The notes beneath the pieces are model-generated. The model saw nothing but the letters and a program-made list of their open reading frames with translations. It was not told where the DNA came from and did not search any database. From NCBI GenBank assembly GCA_963642455.1, contig CAVIGM010000036.1, positions 1 through 11,969 on the forward strand: a stretch of DNA of 11,969 nt, read 5' to 3'. Numbering within the stretch: the first letter of the stretch is position 1; every line of letters starts with the position of its first letter. This DNA comes from Crickella sp963642455 (GTDB taxonomy: Bacteria > Bacillota > Clostridia > Peptostreptococcales > Anaerovoracaceae). Shown one piece after another: positions 1-6,124 of this stretch. The position numbers and the translations under genes were made by a program.

Positions 1-48
1 CTACCAGCAATCCCATCAGGTAGACTCCAAATAGGCGTGCGCCAATAA

Positions 49-78
49 AACAAGCCGAGGCGTTAGCCCCGACTTGTT
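49..78 (-). terminator. Intrinsic terminator after the prepilin gene
   Basis: A 13-bp inverted repeat (arm AACAAGTCGGGGC on the minus strand, loop TAAC) is followed on the minus strand by TTATT. Two arm positions pair as G-U only in the minus-strand RNA, whereas the plus-strand RNA would have C-A mismatches. This strand asymmetry argues that it ends the minus-strand prepilin transcript, about 100 nt after its stop codon. Confidence 0.75.
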
Positions 79-109
79 ACGTAACTATATATATACATAT
101 GAAATTCTT

Positions 110-161
110 CATTGCTGCGTGGATGCATTGCTGCGTTTGCACCTTGCAGCTTGTCAGCTTG
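110..161. repeat. Short repeats downstream of the prepilin gene
   Basis: CATTGCTGCGT occurs twice, at 110-120 and 126-136. TTG then recurs at 137, 144, 151 and 159, a 7-8 nt rhythm. No gene was found between the terminator and the prepilin stop codon. This is a weaker example of the intergenic micro-repeats seen elsewhere in the window. Confidence 0.4.
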
Positions 162-174
162 AATAGCATTCCCG

Positions 175-1074
175 TTATTCGATCGTAAGAATATTCTCAA
201 GCTCCCTGGCTTCGGCGTCGGTCATTTCAACCGACCCTTCGTTGCGATTAGATTTGTTCTTCATCTTGAAGAACTGGACTGCAAGCTGGACGTCCTGTCC
301 ATTCGAATAGCCGTTTGGACTGATTACAAAATTGCGTTCCTCATCATCGAAAATCGCCTGACCGCCTGTATCTGCAATTTCTTTTCCTTCTGAGTTGATT
401 GCAGATATACCTATTTCGTAATAGCCAGTGCCATTCTTCGTATATTCATACAGGTTCGGGAATTCTTCTTTGGTGATTTTCTTTACAACGACCTTCTGGC
501 CTACCTTAGCATTTATAGGTTCGGAGATTGCGCTCGATGGCCAATAGCTGCTACCTTGCTTTATGGTCACGGTTCCACCTGAGAAATCAATATAGTAGCC
601 ATTCTTTACCGTATAGCCGCTCCAAATAAGCGTAAGCTCGCTGGTGCTATTGTCATACGAAACAGTACATTTGCCATTAGCCTTGGCATCCCCTCGCCAG
701 TGCACCGTATCGGAATGAGGAATTCCTCCGACAATGAGCTTGTCCACAGCGGTATCCCAGCCGTCTTTCTTCTGCTTCAGATCAACGGTCTTGTAATAGC
801 GGTTGCCCAGCGAGTCATAAAGCGGATCAGTTGTATCCTGCACTATTGCCGCCACCATGACCTCCGCATAGGCCGAGCGGACATTTGCAAGGTCTACCGA
901 CTCGCGGCTTTTCTCGAGAAGGCCGGTAAAAACAGGAATGCTGATAGCCACAAGCACCACAATAATTGCAATCACAATAAGGAGCTCTATCAGTGTAAAG
1001 CCCTTCTTGCGTGACGATTGCGACGCTTGCATTGATTGCATTGATTCAGTTTTGTTCCAACTTACTTCGTGCAT
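175..1074 (-). CDS. Prepilin-like protein with type IV N-methylation motif
   Basis: This is a secreted or membrane-anchored pilin or pseudopilin precursor of 299 residues. After a polar, basic leader comes the class III signal KKG-FTLIELLIVIAIIVVL: processing is expected after Gly25, leaving N-terminal Phe26, and the conserved Glu at mature position 5 is present. A single hydrophobic helix (about 28-48) is followed by a large globular domain of some 250 residues, longer than most major pilins. The motif is diagnostic for processing by a prepilin peptidase and for entry into a type IV pilus or type II secretion-like assembly. The C-terminal domain is not recognised. The start is uncertain: Met1 has only a weak upstream purine stretch, and Met12 or Met15 would give the shorter leaders typical of the family. 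No assembly ATPase, platform protein or peptidase lies in the window, so a full system, if present, extends to the left. Confidence 0.85.
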   Translation of the reverse strand: MHEVSWNKTESMQSMQASQSSRKKGFTLIELLIVIAIIVVLVAISIPVFTGLLEKSRESVDLANVRSAYAEVMVAAIVQDTTDPLYDSLGNRYYKTVDLKQKKDGWDTAVDKLIVGGIPHSDTVHWRGDAKANGKCTVSYDNSTSELTLIWSGYTVKNGYYIDFSGGTVTIKQGSSYWPSSAISEPINAKVGQKVVVKKITKEEFPNLYEYTKNGTGYYEIGISAINSEGKEIADTGGQAIFDDEERNFVISPNGYSNGQDVQLAVQFFKMKNKSNRNEGSVEMTDAEARELENILTIE

Positions 1075-1145
1075 CGATTTCCGTTACCGTTTCTCTTCTT
1101 CAGCCATAATTTCCGTCAATTTAGCAGATTCTTTTTCAATATATT

Positions 1146-1174
1146 ACATTAGCATAATAGCGCTGTTTTCGCAA
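1146..1174 (-). promoter_or_regulatory. Candidate promoter of the prepilin gene
   Basis: On the minus strand TTGCGA and TAATGT are separated by 17 nt, with a TG one base before the -10 box (extended -10). Only three of six bases match the consensus in the -10, so this is tentative. It lies about 72 nt upstream of the prepilin start. Confidence 0.3.
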
Positions 1175-1221
1175 TGGATTTTGTGTTTTACATGGTGTTA
1201 ATTCGTTGTCGAGCCTCGTGT

Positions 1222-1250
1222 TTGCATCACTCTTCGAAATAGCATATAAT
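1222..1250 (+). promoter_or_regulatory. Promoter of the surface protein and MscS pair
   Basis: TTGCAT and a perfect TATAAT are spaced by 17 nt on the plus strand. Transcription would start near 1257, giving a leader of about 140 nt before the surface protein start codon. Most of that leader is a phased repeat array. Confidence 0.6.
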
Positions 1251-1270
1251 GAAATGTAATTTTGACGTGC

Positions 1271-1373
1271 TTTTCGATATGATTTTCGATTCGCATTCTT
1301 TGCTGATTAGATAAGCGTTAGAGAATCATTAGAAGCGGATTATTCAAGCATTAGATGCGCAATTAGATACATT
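1271..1373 (+). repeat. Phased 11-nt TTAGA repeat array in leader
   Basis: TTAGA or a variant begins at 1307, 1318, 1329, 1340 (as TTATT), 1351 and 1363, a spacing of 11, 11, 11, 11 and 12 nt. Upstream, TTTTCGAT occurs at 1271 and 1283. The bases between heads vary, so only the head and the spacing are conserved. The array sits between the promoter at 1222-1250 and the AGGGAGG ribosome binding site at 1381, so it would be transcribed as 5' untranslated RNA. Confidence 0.7.
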
Positions 1374-1398
1374 TGCACAGAGGGAGGCTTCATTAGTT

Positions 1399-2082
1399 AT
1401 GAGAAAAAAATTATGTACCATCGCACTTTCGTTGTCGCTGCTTCTTGGCCTATTTCCAGTAGCTGCGTTCGCCGAGAACGTAGGAAATGCTGGAGGCGAA
1501 GGCTCTGAGCAAGGCGGCGCTACAACGATAAGCAATATAGCAGTTAAGATTAAGGAACCTGTTGTAGGTGAAGATGTTGATTATACAGTTCAATTCACAG
1601 CGACACCTAAGAACAGCCTCGAGATTTACCACACTATATCCAACGAAGATATGCTCTGGGCTAAGGTGCCTGTCGACGAATTCAAACCAGGCCAGACGTC
1701 CTGGACACTGCTTACAGATAAAGATACCAAATTCGAAGAAGGCTATATATATGCTGCGATTATCAACTTCCTGCCTGCAGAGGGATACACTCTCCCTGAA
1801 GGCACAACATCTGCGATTACAGGTACAATCAATGGGAAAGAATGCAATGAAGTCTATATCGACACATGGAACGATCAGAATTATGTAGGCATGTTCAACT
1901 ACTATCGACCAAAAGCTCCATCAGACGGCGACTCAGGTGGCTCAAGCAATTCAGACAAGGCTTCCTCGCCATCCACAGGTGACAGCACCAACTATATTCC
2001 TTGGATTTCCCTTGCCGTAGTAAGCAACATCTTGCTTGTAACGTTGCTATGCATCTGCAAGAAGAGAAAGCAGAGTAGATAA
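1399..2082 (+). CDS. Cell-wall anchored surface protein, SPSTG sorting signal
   Basis: This 227-residue protein starts with a classical signal peptide (MRKK, hydrophobic core, likely cleavage after AFA at residue 25). A mature region of about 160 residues of unrecognised fold follows, then a Gly/Ser/Asp-rich linker (about 174-190). The C-terminus is a textbook sortase signal: SPSTG at 190-194, a hydrophobic segment at about 201-220 and a basic tail KKRKQSR. Sortases cut between Thr and Gly of such motifs and join the protein to peptidoglycan. SPXTG-type motifs are known substrates of class B sortase in Clostridioides difficile, and a class B sortase lies at 10588-11385 here, so that enzyme is a plausible partner (inference). 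The start has AGGGAGG 11 nt upstream. The function of the exposed part is unknown. Confidence 0.85.
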   Translation: MRKKLCTIALSLSLLLGLFPVAAFAENVGNAGGEGSEQGGATTISNIAVKIKEPVVGEDVDYTVQFTATPKNSLEIYHTISNEDMLWAKVPVDEFKPGQTSWTLLTDKDTKFEEGYIYAAIINFLPAEGYTLPEGTTSAITGTINGKECNEVYIDTWNDQNYVGMFNYYRPKAPSDGDSGGSSNSDKASSPSTGDSTNYIPWISLAVVSNILLVTLLCICKKRKQSR

Positions 2083-2921
2083 TGCAAATGAATAGTGTTT
2101 CAAAAGTTCTAACAACATCAATTGGCGGCTACGAGGTCAATCAAATCCTGTCGGCAGTCATAGTCCTTGTGATATGCATACTCGCTATCAAGATAGTGAT
2201 GCATGCGTTCGAGAAGATTATGCGGCGCGCGAAACACGTCAACGAATCGATTCAGAAGGCGATTTTGAAGGGCATAAAGGCGGTGCTGTATCTTCTTGCC
2301 ATAATAATAACGGCGGAGGCCCTCGGCATTAACACGACATCGCTCACCGCCATCGCGTCTGTGCTCACCTTGGGTGTTACACTTGCATCGCAGGATATAA
2401 TGAGCAACATTGCGGGCGGCCTTATTATCATCTCCACGCGTCCTTTTGCCATCGGCGACCTTATCGAAGCCGACGGAACCTTAGGAACGGTGCGCGAGAT
2501 TTCGCTTAACTACACAAGAATTGAAACGGCGGACGGGCAGATTGTGCTCCAGCCGAACCATTTGCTCTCGAGCTCCAAGATCACAAATTACACTGCTCTC
2601 GGGCGTCGTCGCATAGTGATTAAAGTTGCTGCCGCTTATGACTCTCCTACCGAGACGGTCAGGGCCGCTTGTCTTGACGCAGTGCATTCAACCGCGGATA
2701 TAATGGAAAAGCCGCAGGCCGAGGTCGTGCTCAGCAGTTACGGGGAAAACGCGATTGAGTATTCCGTGGTTTGCTGGGTTGCCGCTGACAAATACCTGCA
2801 AGCATATAGCGCATTGAATGAGGCTATTCGCGAGAGCTTCGCTAAATTCGACGTAGAAATGCCGTATAACACTCTCAATGTGCACCTGCACAATTTCAAC
2901 AATTCAGAGAATATGAAGTAG
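2082..2921 (+). CDS. MscS-family small-conductance mechanosensitive channel
   Basis: This 279-residue membrane protein belongs to the MscS family, which forms heptameric channels that open when membrane tension rises and release osmolytes. Hydrophobic helices lie at about 22-40 and 62-80, followed by the pore-lining TM3 region (about 86-118) with the family pattern of small residues and SQDIMSNIAGG. The beta domain follows with PFAIGD (121-126) and the conserved PNH near 158-160. The C-terminal alpha-beta domain is complete, and the length is normal for an MscS of this type. The start codon overlaps the stop of the surface protein gene (TAATG), implying translational coupling and one transcript. 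Why a channel is coupled to an anchored surface protein is unclear; envelope stress is only a guess. Confidence 0.9.
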   Translation: MQMNSVSKVLTTSIGGYEVNQILSAVIVLVICILAIKIVMHAFEKIMRRAKHVNESIQKAILKGIKAVLYLLAIIITAEALGINTTSLTAIASVLTLGVTLASQDIMSNIAGGLIIISTRPFAIGDLIEADGTLGTVREISLNYTRIETADGQIVLQPNHLLSSSKITNYTALGRRRIVIKVAAAYDSPTETVRAACLDAVHSTADIMEKPQAEVVLSSYGENAIEYSVVCWVAADKYLQAYSALNEAIRESFAKFDVEMPYNTLNVHLHNFNNSENMK

Positions 2922-2940
2922 GCAGAATCAGGCAGAATCA
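2921..2940 (+). repeat. Tandem 10-nt duplication after the MscS stop codon
   Basis: GGCAGAATCA is present twice in direct succession, beginning at the last base of the TAG stop codon. It is a minimal case of the short tandem units that fill other intergenic gaps in the window. Confidence 0.75.
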
Positions 2941-2953
2941 AATCGATAATCAA

Positions 2954-2978
2954 ATAGGGGCTAAGTTGTAGCCCCTAT
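2954..2978 (-). terminator. Perfect 10-bp hairpin, possible MFS terminator
   Basis: ATAGGGGCTA and TAGCCCCTAT form a perfect stem around a 5-nt loop. On the minus strand it is followed by TTGATT, a poor but T-containing tract, and on the plus strand by none. It could end the MFS transcript, which otherwise lacks a terminator. It also lies between MscS and the stronger plus-strand terminator. Confidence 0.45.
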
Positions 2979-3024
2979 CACATCACCGTGCTTGCCGTTC
3001 GGCACACGGCAGTTCAATTCAGAC

Positions 3025-3056
3025 AGATTCGGGTATCAGATATCCGAATCTTTTTT
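3025..3056 (+). terminator. Intrinsic terminator of the surface protein and MscS transcript
   Basis: An 11-bp stem (arm AGATTCGGGTA, loop TCAGA) is followed by six T, an A and more T on the plus strand. One position pairs as G-U only in the plus-strand RNA, supporting this orientation. The T tract overlaps the stop codon of the convergent MFS gene. Confidence 0.85.
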
Positions 3057-4263
3057 ATTTTGCGGGATCTTCAGCCTTGATGGTAAGCGACCACAGCGCA
3101 AGGCAGAGCGCCGTCACTGCAGCCATGCAATATGAGATATGCGACACTGCAGATCCAGAGCAAACATTTTTGACAAGCGCCAGTATCATCGGTGTGACAA
3201 ATTGCGCAAGATATAGAGCTGCTGAGATAAGCGGAATTACAGCCGTTGTCGCGAATCTACCTGCCTTCTTCGAAGCCGTCGAAATTATAAAAGGAACTCC
3301 GAGCCCATTAGCGAAGCCGACAAGGAACGACCCACCAAGTGCGCCTACCCAACCGCCAACAAGCTCAAGTAACAGATAGCCGATGAAGAACATGAACGGA
3401 GCGACGAATTTTGTTTTATCTCCGAGCCTTGCATTTACATGAACGAAAGAGAGCCCCCCGAGAAAGGCGACAACGTCCATGCCAGCCATGATAATGGTTA
3501 CATAATTGTGTCCGATGATGCCTTCCTTCGCTGTTTCGATGGCGAATTCTGCCGGGAAGACGAAGAACGTTAGCATCAGGAGAAACATCGCAACGATAAA
3601 TGGGCAATATTCTCTTAGCACGCCCTCTTTGCGGCCGCTATCCTTTGAACCGATTCTTTCATTTGGGAGAAAGGCGAGGCATAGCACAATGCTGATTAGG
3701 CCGAGAAGGTATACCAAGAAGCTAGCGCGCCAGCTTATGCCGCAGAGTATCCCAGAGAAAAAAGTAGCGACAGCGCCACCCAACTGATTCATGGCAGAAG
3801 AGTAGCCCATCAGGCGGTCCTGCTTGTCGCGCGTGTAGTAGAAGCTTAGAAGGCCTGTGGACATGGGCATGATTATACCGACGCCAATTCCGACTAGGGC
3901 TCTGCAAGCCAGCACAACATAGATGTTGTTGAAAACACCTGCGATGCAGCCGCCCACCGTATAGAGGAAGAGCCCGAACATCAGGAGGCTCTTAGTTCGA
4001 TACTTTCGGCAAAGCGCAGGAAAGGCCATGTTCGTGATGACGATAAAAATTGCGGGAACGCTTATAATCATTTGGACCAGTGTCGGGTCGCTATCCGAGA
4101 AATATTCTTTTATGACTCCGAGGGCTGGCGCAACAGCTGCTCCGGCCATCACTGTCAAGAGTGAAAGGGATAGTATAGCAAGCGTCAGATTGTGGCATCT
4201 TGCCCCGTGCTTTTGATTCTTCTGAATTTGCTCAAGTTTTTGGTTCTGCTCAATTTCTTTCAT
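3055..4263 (-). CDS. Major facilitator superfamily transporter
   Basis: This integral membrane transporter of 402 residues has about twelve hydrophobic helices, the usual size for MFS drug or metabolite exporters. The N-terminal half contains the family-typical loop CRKYRTKSLL after TM2, the helix RALVGIGVGIIMP in TM4 and WRASFLVYLL before TM6. A hydrophilic stretch (around NERIGSKDSGRKEG) divides the halves. The substrate cannot be told. I place the start at ATG 4263-4261 because AAGGAG lies 9 nt upstream. An in-frame ATG at 4347 would add 28 Arg/Lys-rich residues translated from a GC-rich repeat and has no such site. The gene is convergent with MscS and follows a dehydrogenase gene. A promoter and a full terminator both lie upstream, so expression is probably controlled by attenuation. 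Confidence 0.88.
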   Translation of the reverse strand: MKEIEQNQKLEQIQKNQKHGARCHNLTLAILSLSLLTVMAGAAVAPALGVIKEYFSDSDPTLVQMIISVPAIFIVITNMAFPALCRKYRTKSLLMFGLFLYTVGGCIAGVFNNIYVVLACRALVGIGVGIIMPMSTGLLSFYYTRDKQDRLMGYSSAMNQLGGAVATFFSGILCGISWRASFLVYLLGLISIVLCLAFLPNERIGSKDSGRKEGVLREYCPFIVAMFLLMLTFFVFPAEFAIETAKEGIIGHNYVTIIMAGMDVVAFLGGLSFVHVNARLGDKTKFVAPFMFFIGYLLLELVGGWVGALGGSFLVGFANGLGVPFIISTASKKAGRFATTAVIPLISAALYLAQFVTPMILALVKNVCSGSAVSHISYCMAAVTALCLALWSLTIKAEDPAK

Positions 4264-4283
4264 ATAAAAAATCTCCTTATTCC

Positions 4284-4345
4284 TTCGCCGCTTTCGGCGC
4301 TTCGCCGCGTTTCGGCGTGCCTCGGCGCTTCGCCGCTTTTGGCGC
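4284..4345 (-). repeat. GC-rich repeats in the MFS leader
   Basis: Three near-identical 17-mers lie at 4284-4300, 4301-4317 and 4329-4345 (plus-strand form TTCGCCGCTTTCGGCGC). On the transcribed strand CGAA or CGAG heads recur every 8-10 nt. Each unit can form a small CGCC/GGCG hairpin and pair with its neighbours. The array lies between the terminator T tract and the MFS ribosome binding site. Confidence 0.75.
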
Positions 4346-4382
4346 AAAAAAAAAGAAGCGCAAGTCCGTTTGGACTTACGCT
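4346..4382 (-). terminator. Intrinsic terminator or attenuator before the MFS gene
   Basis: On the minus strand an 11-bp stem (arm AGCGTAAGTCC, 4-nt loop, arm GGACTTGCGCT, one G-U pair) is followed by TC and nine T. It is one of the best terminators in the window. It can end the dehydrogenase transcript, but it also lies downstream of the promoter at 4410-4439, so MFS transcripts from that promoter must pass it. Confidence 0.85.
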
Positions 4383-4409
4383 ATCTTGCTACTCAACTTT
4401 GACTGGTGT

Positions 4410-4439
4410 ATTCTAACACTTCAAAGCGATAAATTTCAA
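4410..4439 (-). promoter_or_regulatory. Promoter driving the MFS leader
   Basis: TTGAAA and TAGAAT (five of six consensus bases each) are separated by 18 nt on the minus strand. Transcription would start near 4403, only about 20 nt before the terminator hairpin. The promoter lies just downstream of the dehydrogenase stop codon. Confidence 0.65.
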
Positions 4440-4454
4440 GTGATTTTTTGCATG

Positions 4455-5255
4455 CTATGGGCGCTGACCCATGCCGCCTTCGAGGGTGAGCGTCTCGCCG
4501 CTCATATACTTGAAATCAGGTGATGCGAGTTGTACGCATACACGTCCGATTTCCTTCTCGACATTTCCGTAGTGACCCATAGGTGGCATCTTAACATTTT
4601 CCTTGAATGCGTCTGGATATGTCTGCTCGAATTTCTCAAGCTGTGCAGTCCACGCAAGTGGGCATACGATATTCACATTGATGCCGTCTTTGCCCCATTC
4701 TGTTGCGGCAACTCTTGTAAGTCCGCGGATGCCTTCTTTTGCAGCTGCATACGCGCACTGGCCGAAGTTTCCAAAGAGCCCTGCGCCTGATGCGAAGTTA
4801 ATAACCGAGCCTTTTGTCTCCTTAAGATAAGGATAGCAAGCCTTCATATAATAGAAAGCTGCGTAAAGGCCGGAATAAAGAGCAAGATCGAACTGCTCGG
4901 TGGTGTGGTCCGCGAGTGTAACACCTGATGCAGATGCCTGAGCGTTATTGATGAGCACGTCGATGCGTCCGAATGCGTCTATTGTCTGTTTTATAACGCT
5001 TTGAACGGTAGCTTCGTTGTCTGTGCCTGCGCAAACGTCTGCCTGAACTGGCAGGACTTTGATGCCGTATAATCTTTCGAGCTCTTCCTTAGCATCTTCG
5101 AGCTTCTTAACATTGCGTCCTGTGATAACAAGATTCGCTCCTTCTTTTGCATACGCGGTTGCGATGCCGTAGCCGATTGAGCCGCAGCTGCCATCGCTTA
5201 ATACCGCTCTGCCGCCACCTGTGATAATAGCAACTTTGCCTTCAAATAATCCCAT
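4455..5255 (-). CDS. Short-chain dehydrogenase/reductase (SDR)
   Basis: This 266-residue cytoplasmic NAD(P)(H)-dependent oxidoreductase has a Rossmann fold. The cofactor loop begins TGGG (12-15) and ends GSIGYG (25-30), with about nine to eleven extra residues compared with the classical TGxxxGxG. The NNAQ motif (103-106) replaces NNAG. The catalytic Ser156, Tyr169 and Lys173 (YxxxK) are present. The helix position that usually holds the fourth catalytic residue, Asn, appears to be Ser128. The C-terminal TLEGG motif is typical. The start has a strong AGGAGG. The substrate cannot be inferred; neighbours are an MFS transporter downstream on the same strand and a remnant gene upstream. A promoter and an operator-like palindrome precede the gene, which suggests induction by a small molecule (inference). 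Confidence 0.9.
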   Translation of the reverse strand: MGLFEGKVAIITGGGRAVLSDGSCGSIGYGIATAYAKEGANLVITGRNVKKLEDAKEELERLYGIKVLPVQADVCAGTDNEATVQSVIKQTIDAFGRIDVLINNAQASASGVTLADHTTEQFDLALYSGLYAAFYYMKACYPYLKETKGSVINFASGAGLFGNFGQCAYAAAKEGIRGLTRVAATEWGKDGINVNIVCPLAWTAQLEKFEQTYPDAFKENVKMPPMGHYGNVEKEIGRVCVQLASPDFKYMSGETLTLEGGMGQRP

Positions 5256-5293
5256 GTTAGATCCTCCTCTCTGCCATGTCGGTTATAATTTAT

Positions 5294-5313
5294 TTACATA
5301 CTCGAATATGTAA
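5294..5313. promoter_or_regulatory. Palindromic operator-like site before the SDR gene
   Basis: TTACATACTCGAATATGTAA is a 20-bp palindrome with a single mismatched pair. It lies between the candidate promoter at 5329-5357 and the SDR start, at about +10 to +30, a position suited to repression. TCGA/ATATTCG half-sites recur at 5322-5328. No regulator gene is in the window. Confidence 0.5.
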
Positions 5314-5328
5314 CGATTTATATATTCG

Positions 5329-5357
5329 ATATTAAAACTTTTTGCGCCGACATTCAA
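5329..5357 (-). promoter_or_regulatory. Candidate SDR promoter
   Basis: On the minus strand TTGAAT and TAATAT are separated by exactly 17 nt, about 74 nt before the SDR start codon. Each box matches the consensus at four of six positions. Transcription would begin near 5322, just ahead of the palindrome. Confidence 0.45.
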
Positions 5358-5373
5358 TATTTGTCGCCTTTTG

Positions 5374-5673
5374 TTATATTTTCGGCAATGTATGGCAAGG
5401 AAAAAGCGCGGCCATGTATAGTGGCAGCGTGATTATTCTGTCTTCGCTGGCACCGATGTTGCCGTCCACGAACTTGTACGCATAAGATATATTTGCGTTT
5501 GCTTTCATGAGCGCCTTCAGCGAAGTTGCGCGGGCATTTCCGCTCTTTATCTCAATTGGTACAAGCTCGCCGCCCTCCTGAATAATCAGATCGATTTCGC
5601 GCTTACTCGACTCATTCTTGTAGAAATACAGTTGGTAACCCACTATGTTCAGCCACGAAAAAAGGCAGCCCAC
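5374..5673 (-). pseudogene. C-terminal remnant of DUF4143-type ATPase
   Basis: The 99-codon frame reads as the end of the AAA-type ATPases that carry a C-terminal DUF4143 domain. From about Gly12 the sequence GYQLYFYKNESSKREIDLII continues to ELVPIEIKSGN and ends in ITLPLYMAALF. The spaced E-D and E-x-K residues are the nuclease-like core of this domain. Full-length members are roughly 400 residues, so the ATPase part and most of the protein are gone. The only start is a GTG inside the ssrA terminator stem, with no ribosome binding site, so it is probably not translated. Similarity fades near 5645, which would be the breakpoint. The position directly beyond the 3' end of ssrA, a common integration site, suggests debris of an old insertion or deletion. 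Confidence 0.7.
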
Positions 5674-5689
5674 TGTATCGTGAACTGCC
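5658..5689 (-). terminator. Intrinsic terminator of ssrA
   Basis: On the minus strand GGCAGTTCAC, a 6-nt loop and GTGGGCTGCC form a 10-bp stem with two G-U pairs, followed by six T. It begins 9 nt after the CCA end of the tmRNA. Confidence 0.85.
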
Positions 5690-5698
5690 GCAAAATTA

Positions 5699-6052
5699 TG
5701 GTGGAGATGGTGGGAGTCGAACCCACGTCCAAGAGCATTTCCGAAGAAACTTCTCCGAGCGCAGCCGATGATTTATATTTCGCCGAAACGACCGACACGT
5801 CGGCAGCCTGAAGTTCGGCTATCCCGTAATTCCTTTACGCTACCGGGAGCTCACGCAAAGGGTTTCTGCATGAATGATGCCGGGTCCCTGACCTGCAGAG
5901 GAATCAGGGCCGACACGCGAGCTGAACTATGCAGCCAATGCGAAATTGTTGTTAGATTTAGCGTTTCTTTTTAAACGGCCATGTTTAAGGTGAACTGGCA
6001 TCACCGCTCGCTTATTCTTGTTCCACACACCTGTCGAAACCTTTACATCCCC
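5699..6052 (-). ncRNA. ssrA: Transfer-messenger RNA (tmRNA)
   Basis: This RNA rescues stalled ribosomes by acting first as alanine tRNA and then as a short mRNA that adds a degradation tag. The 5' end GGGGATG (from 6052) pairs with CATCTCC before the discriminator A and an encoded CCA at 5701-5699, giving a 7-bp acceptor stem with one G-U. The T-arm GGGTTCGACTCCC is next to it, and the conserved AAAGGTTTCGACAGG follows the 5' end. Total length is 354 nt, normal for a one-piece tmRNA. A tag frame lies at 5927-5962. Upstream on the minus strand are a 7-bp hairpin (6058-6074) and a weak -10-like TAAGAT near 6079-6084, so transcription may begin a little upstream and be trimmed by RNase P. A terminator follows at 5658-5689. 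Confidence 0.97.
5927..5962 (-). other. tmRNA proteolysis tag reading frame
   Basis: Within ssrA the frame GCT ... GCA TAG encodes AKSNNNFALAA and a stop. With the tRNA-borne alanine the added tag would be A-AKSNNNFALAA. The hydrophobic ALAA end is the standard signal for ClpXP-type proteases. Confidence 0.93.
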
Positions 6053-6080
6053 GACATGTGCCGCCCTGCGGCACTGTGTT

Positions 6081-6124
6081 ATCTTATGAAATTGCTTCGC
6101 AACTGTTGCGCAATCGCATCGCAA
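6081..6124 (-). repeat. Three 11-nt TTGCG units after the pncB stop codon
   Basis: Reading the minus strand directly from the base after the TAA stop: TTGCGATGCGA, TTGCGCAACAG, TTGCGAAGCAA and then TTTCATAAGAT, each exactly 11 nt. The stretch AATTGC to GCAATT could also form an imperfect hairpin. It fills the gap between pncB and the ssrA promoter region. Confidence 0.7.

Noticed and set aside
1..16. Start of a minus-strand membrane protein gene (ATG at 16-14, GGAG upstream)
   Set aside because: Only five codons (MGLLV) are in the window, too few to support a gene call.
4264..4347. N-terminal extension of the MFS protein from the ATG at 4347
   Set aside because: The extra 28 residues are Arg/Lys/Ala-rich and come from the GC-rich repeat; a proper ribosome binding site precedes the ATG at 4263.
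3055..5255. Bile acid (bai-like) operon made of the SDR and MFS genes
   Set aside because: The SDR does not resemble BaiA closely, no other bai genes are present, and a strong terminator separates the two genes.
5256..5710. attR-like copy of the ssrA 3' end marking an integrated island
   Set aside because: I found no second copy of the T-arm and acceptor sequence in the window, and no integrase gene.
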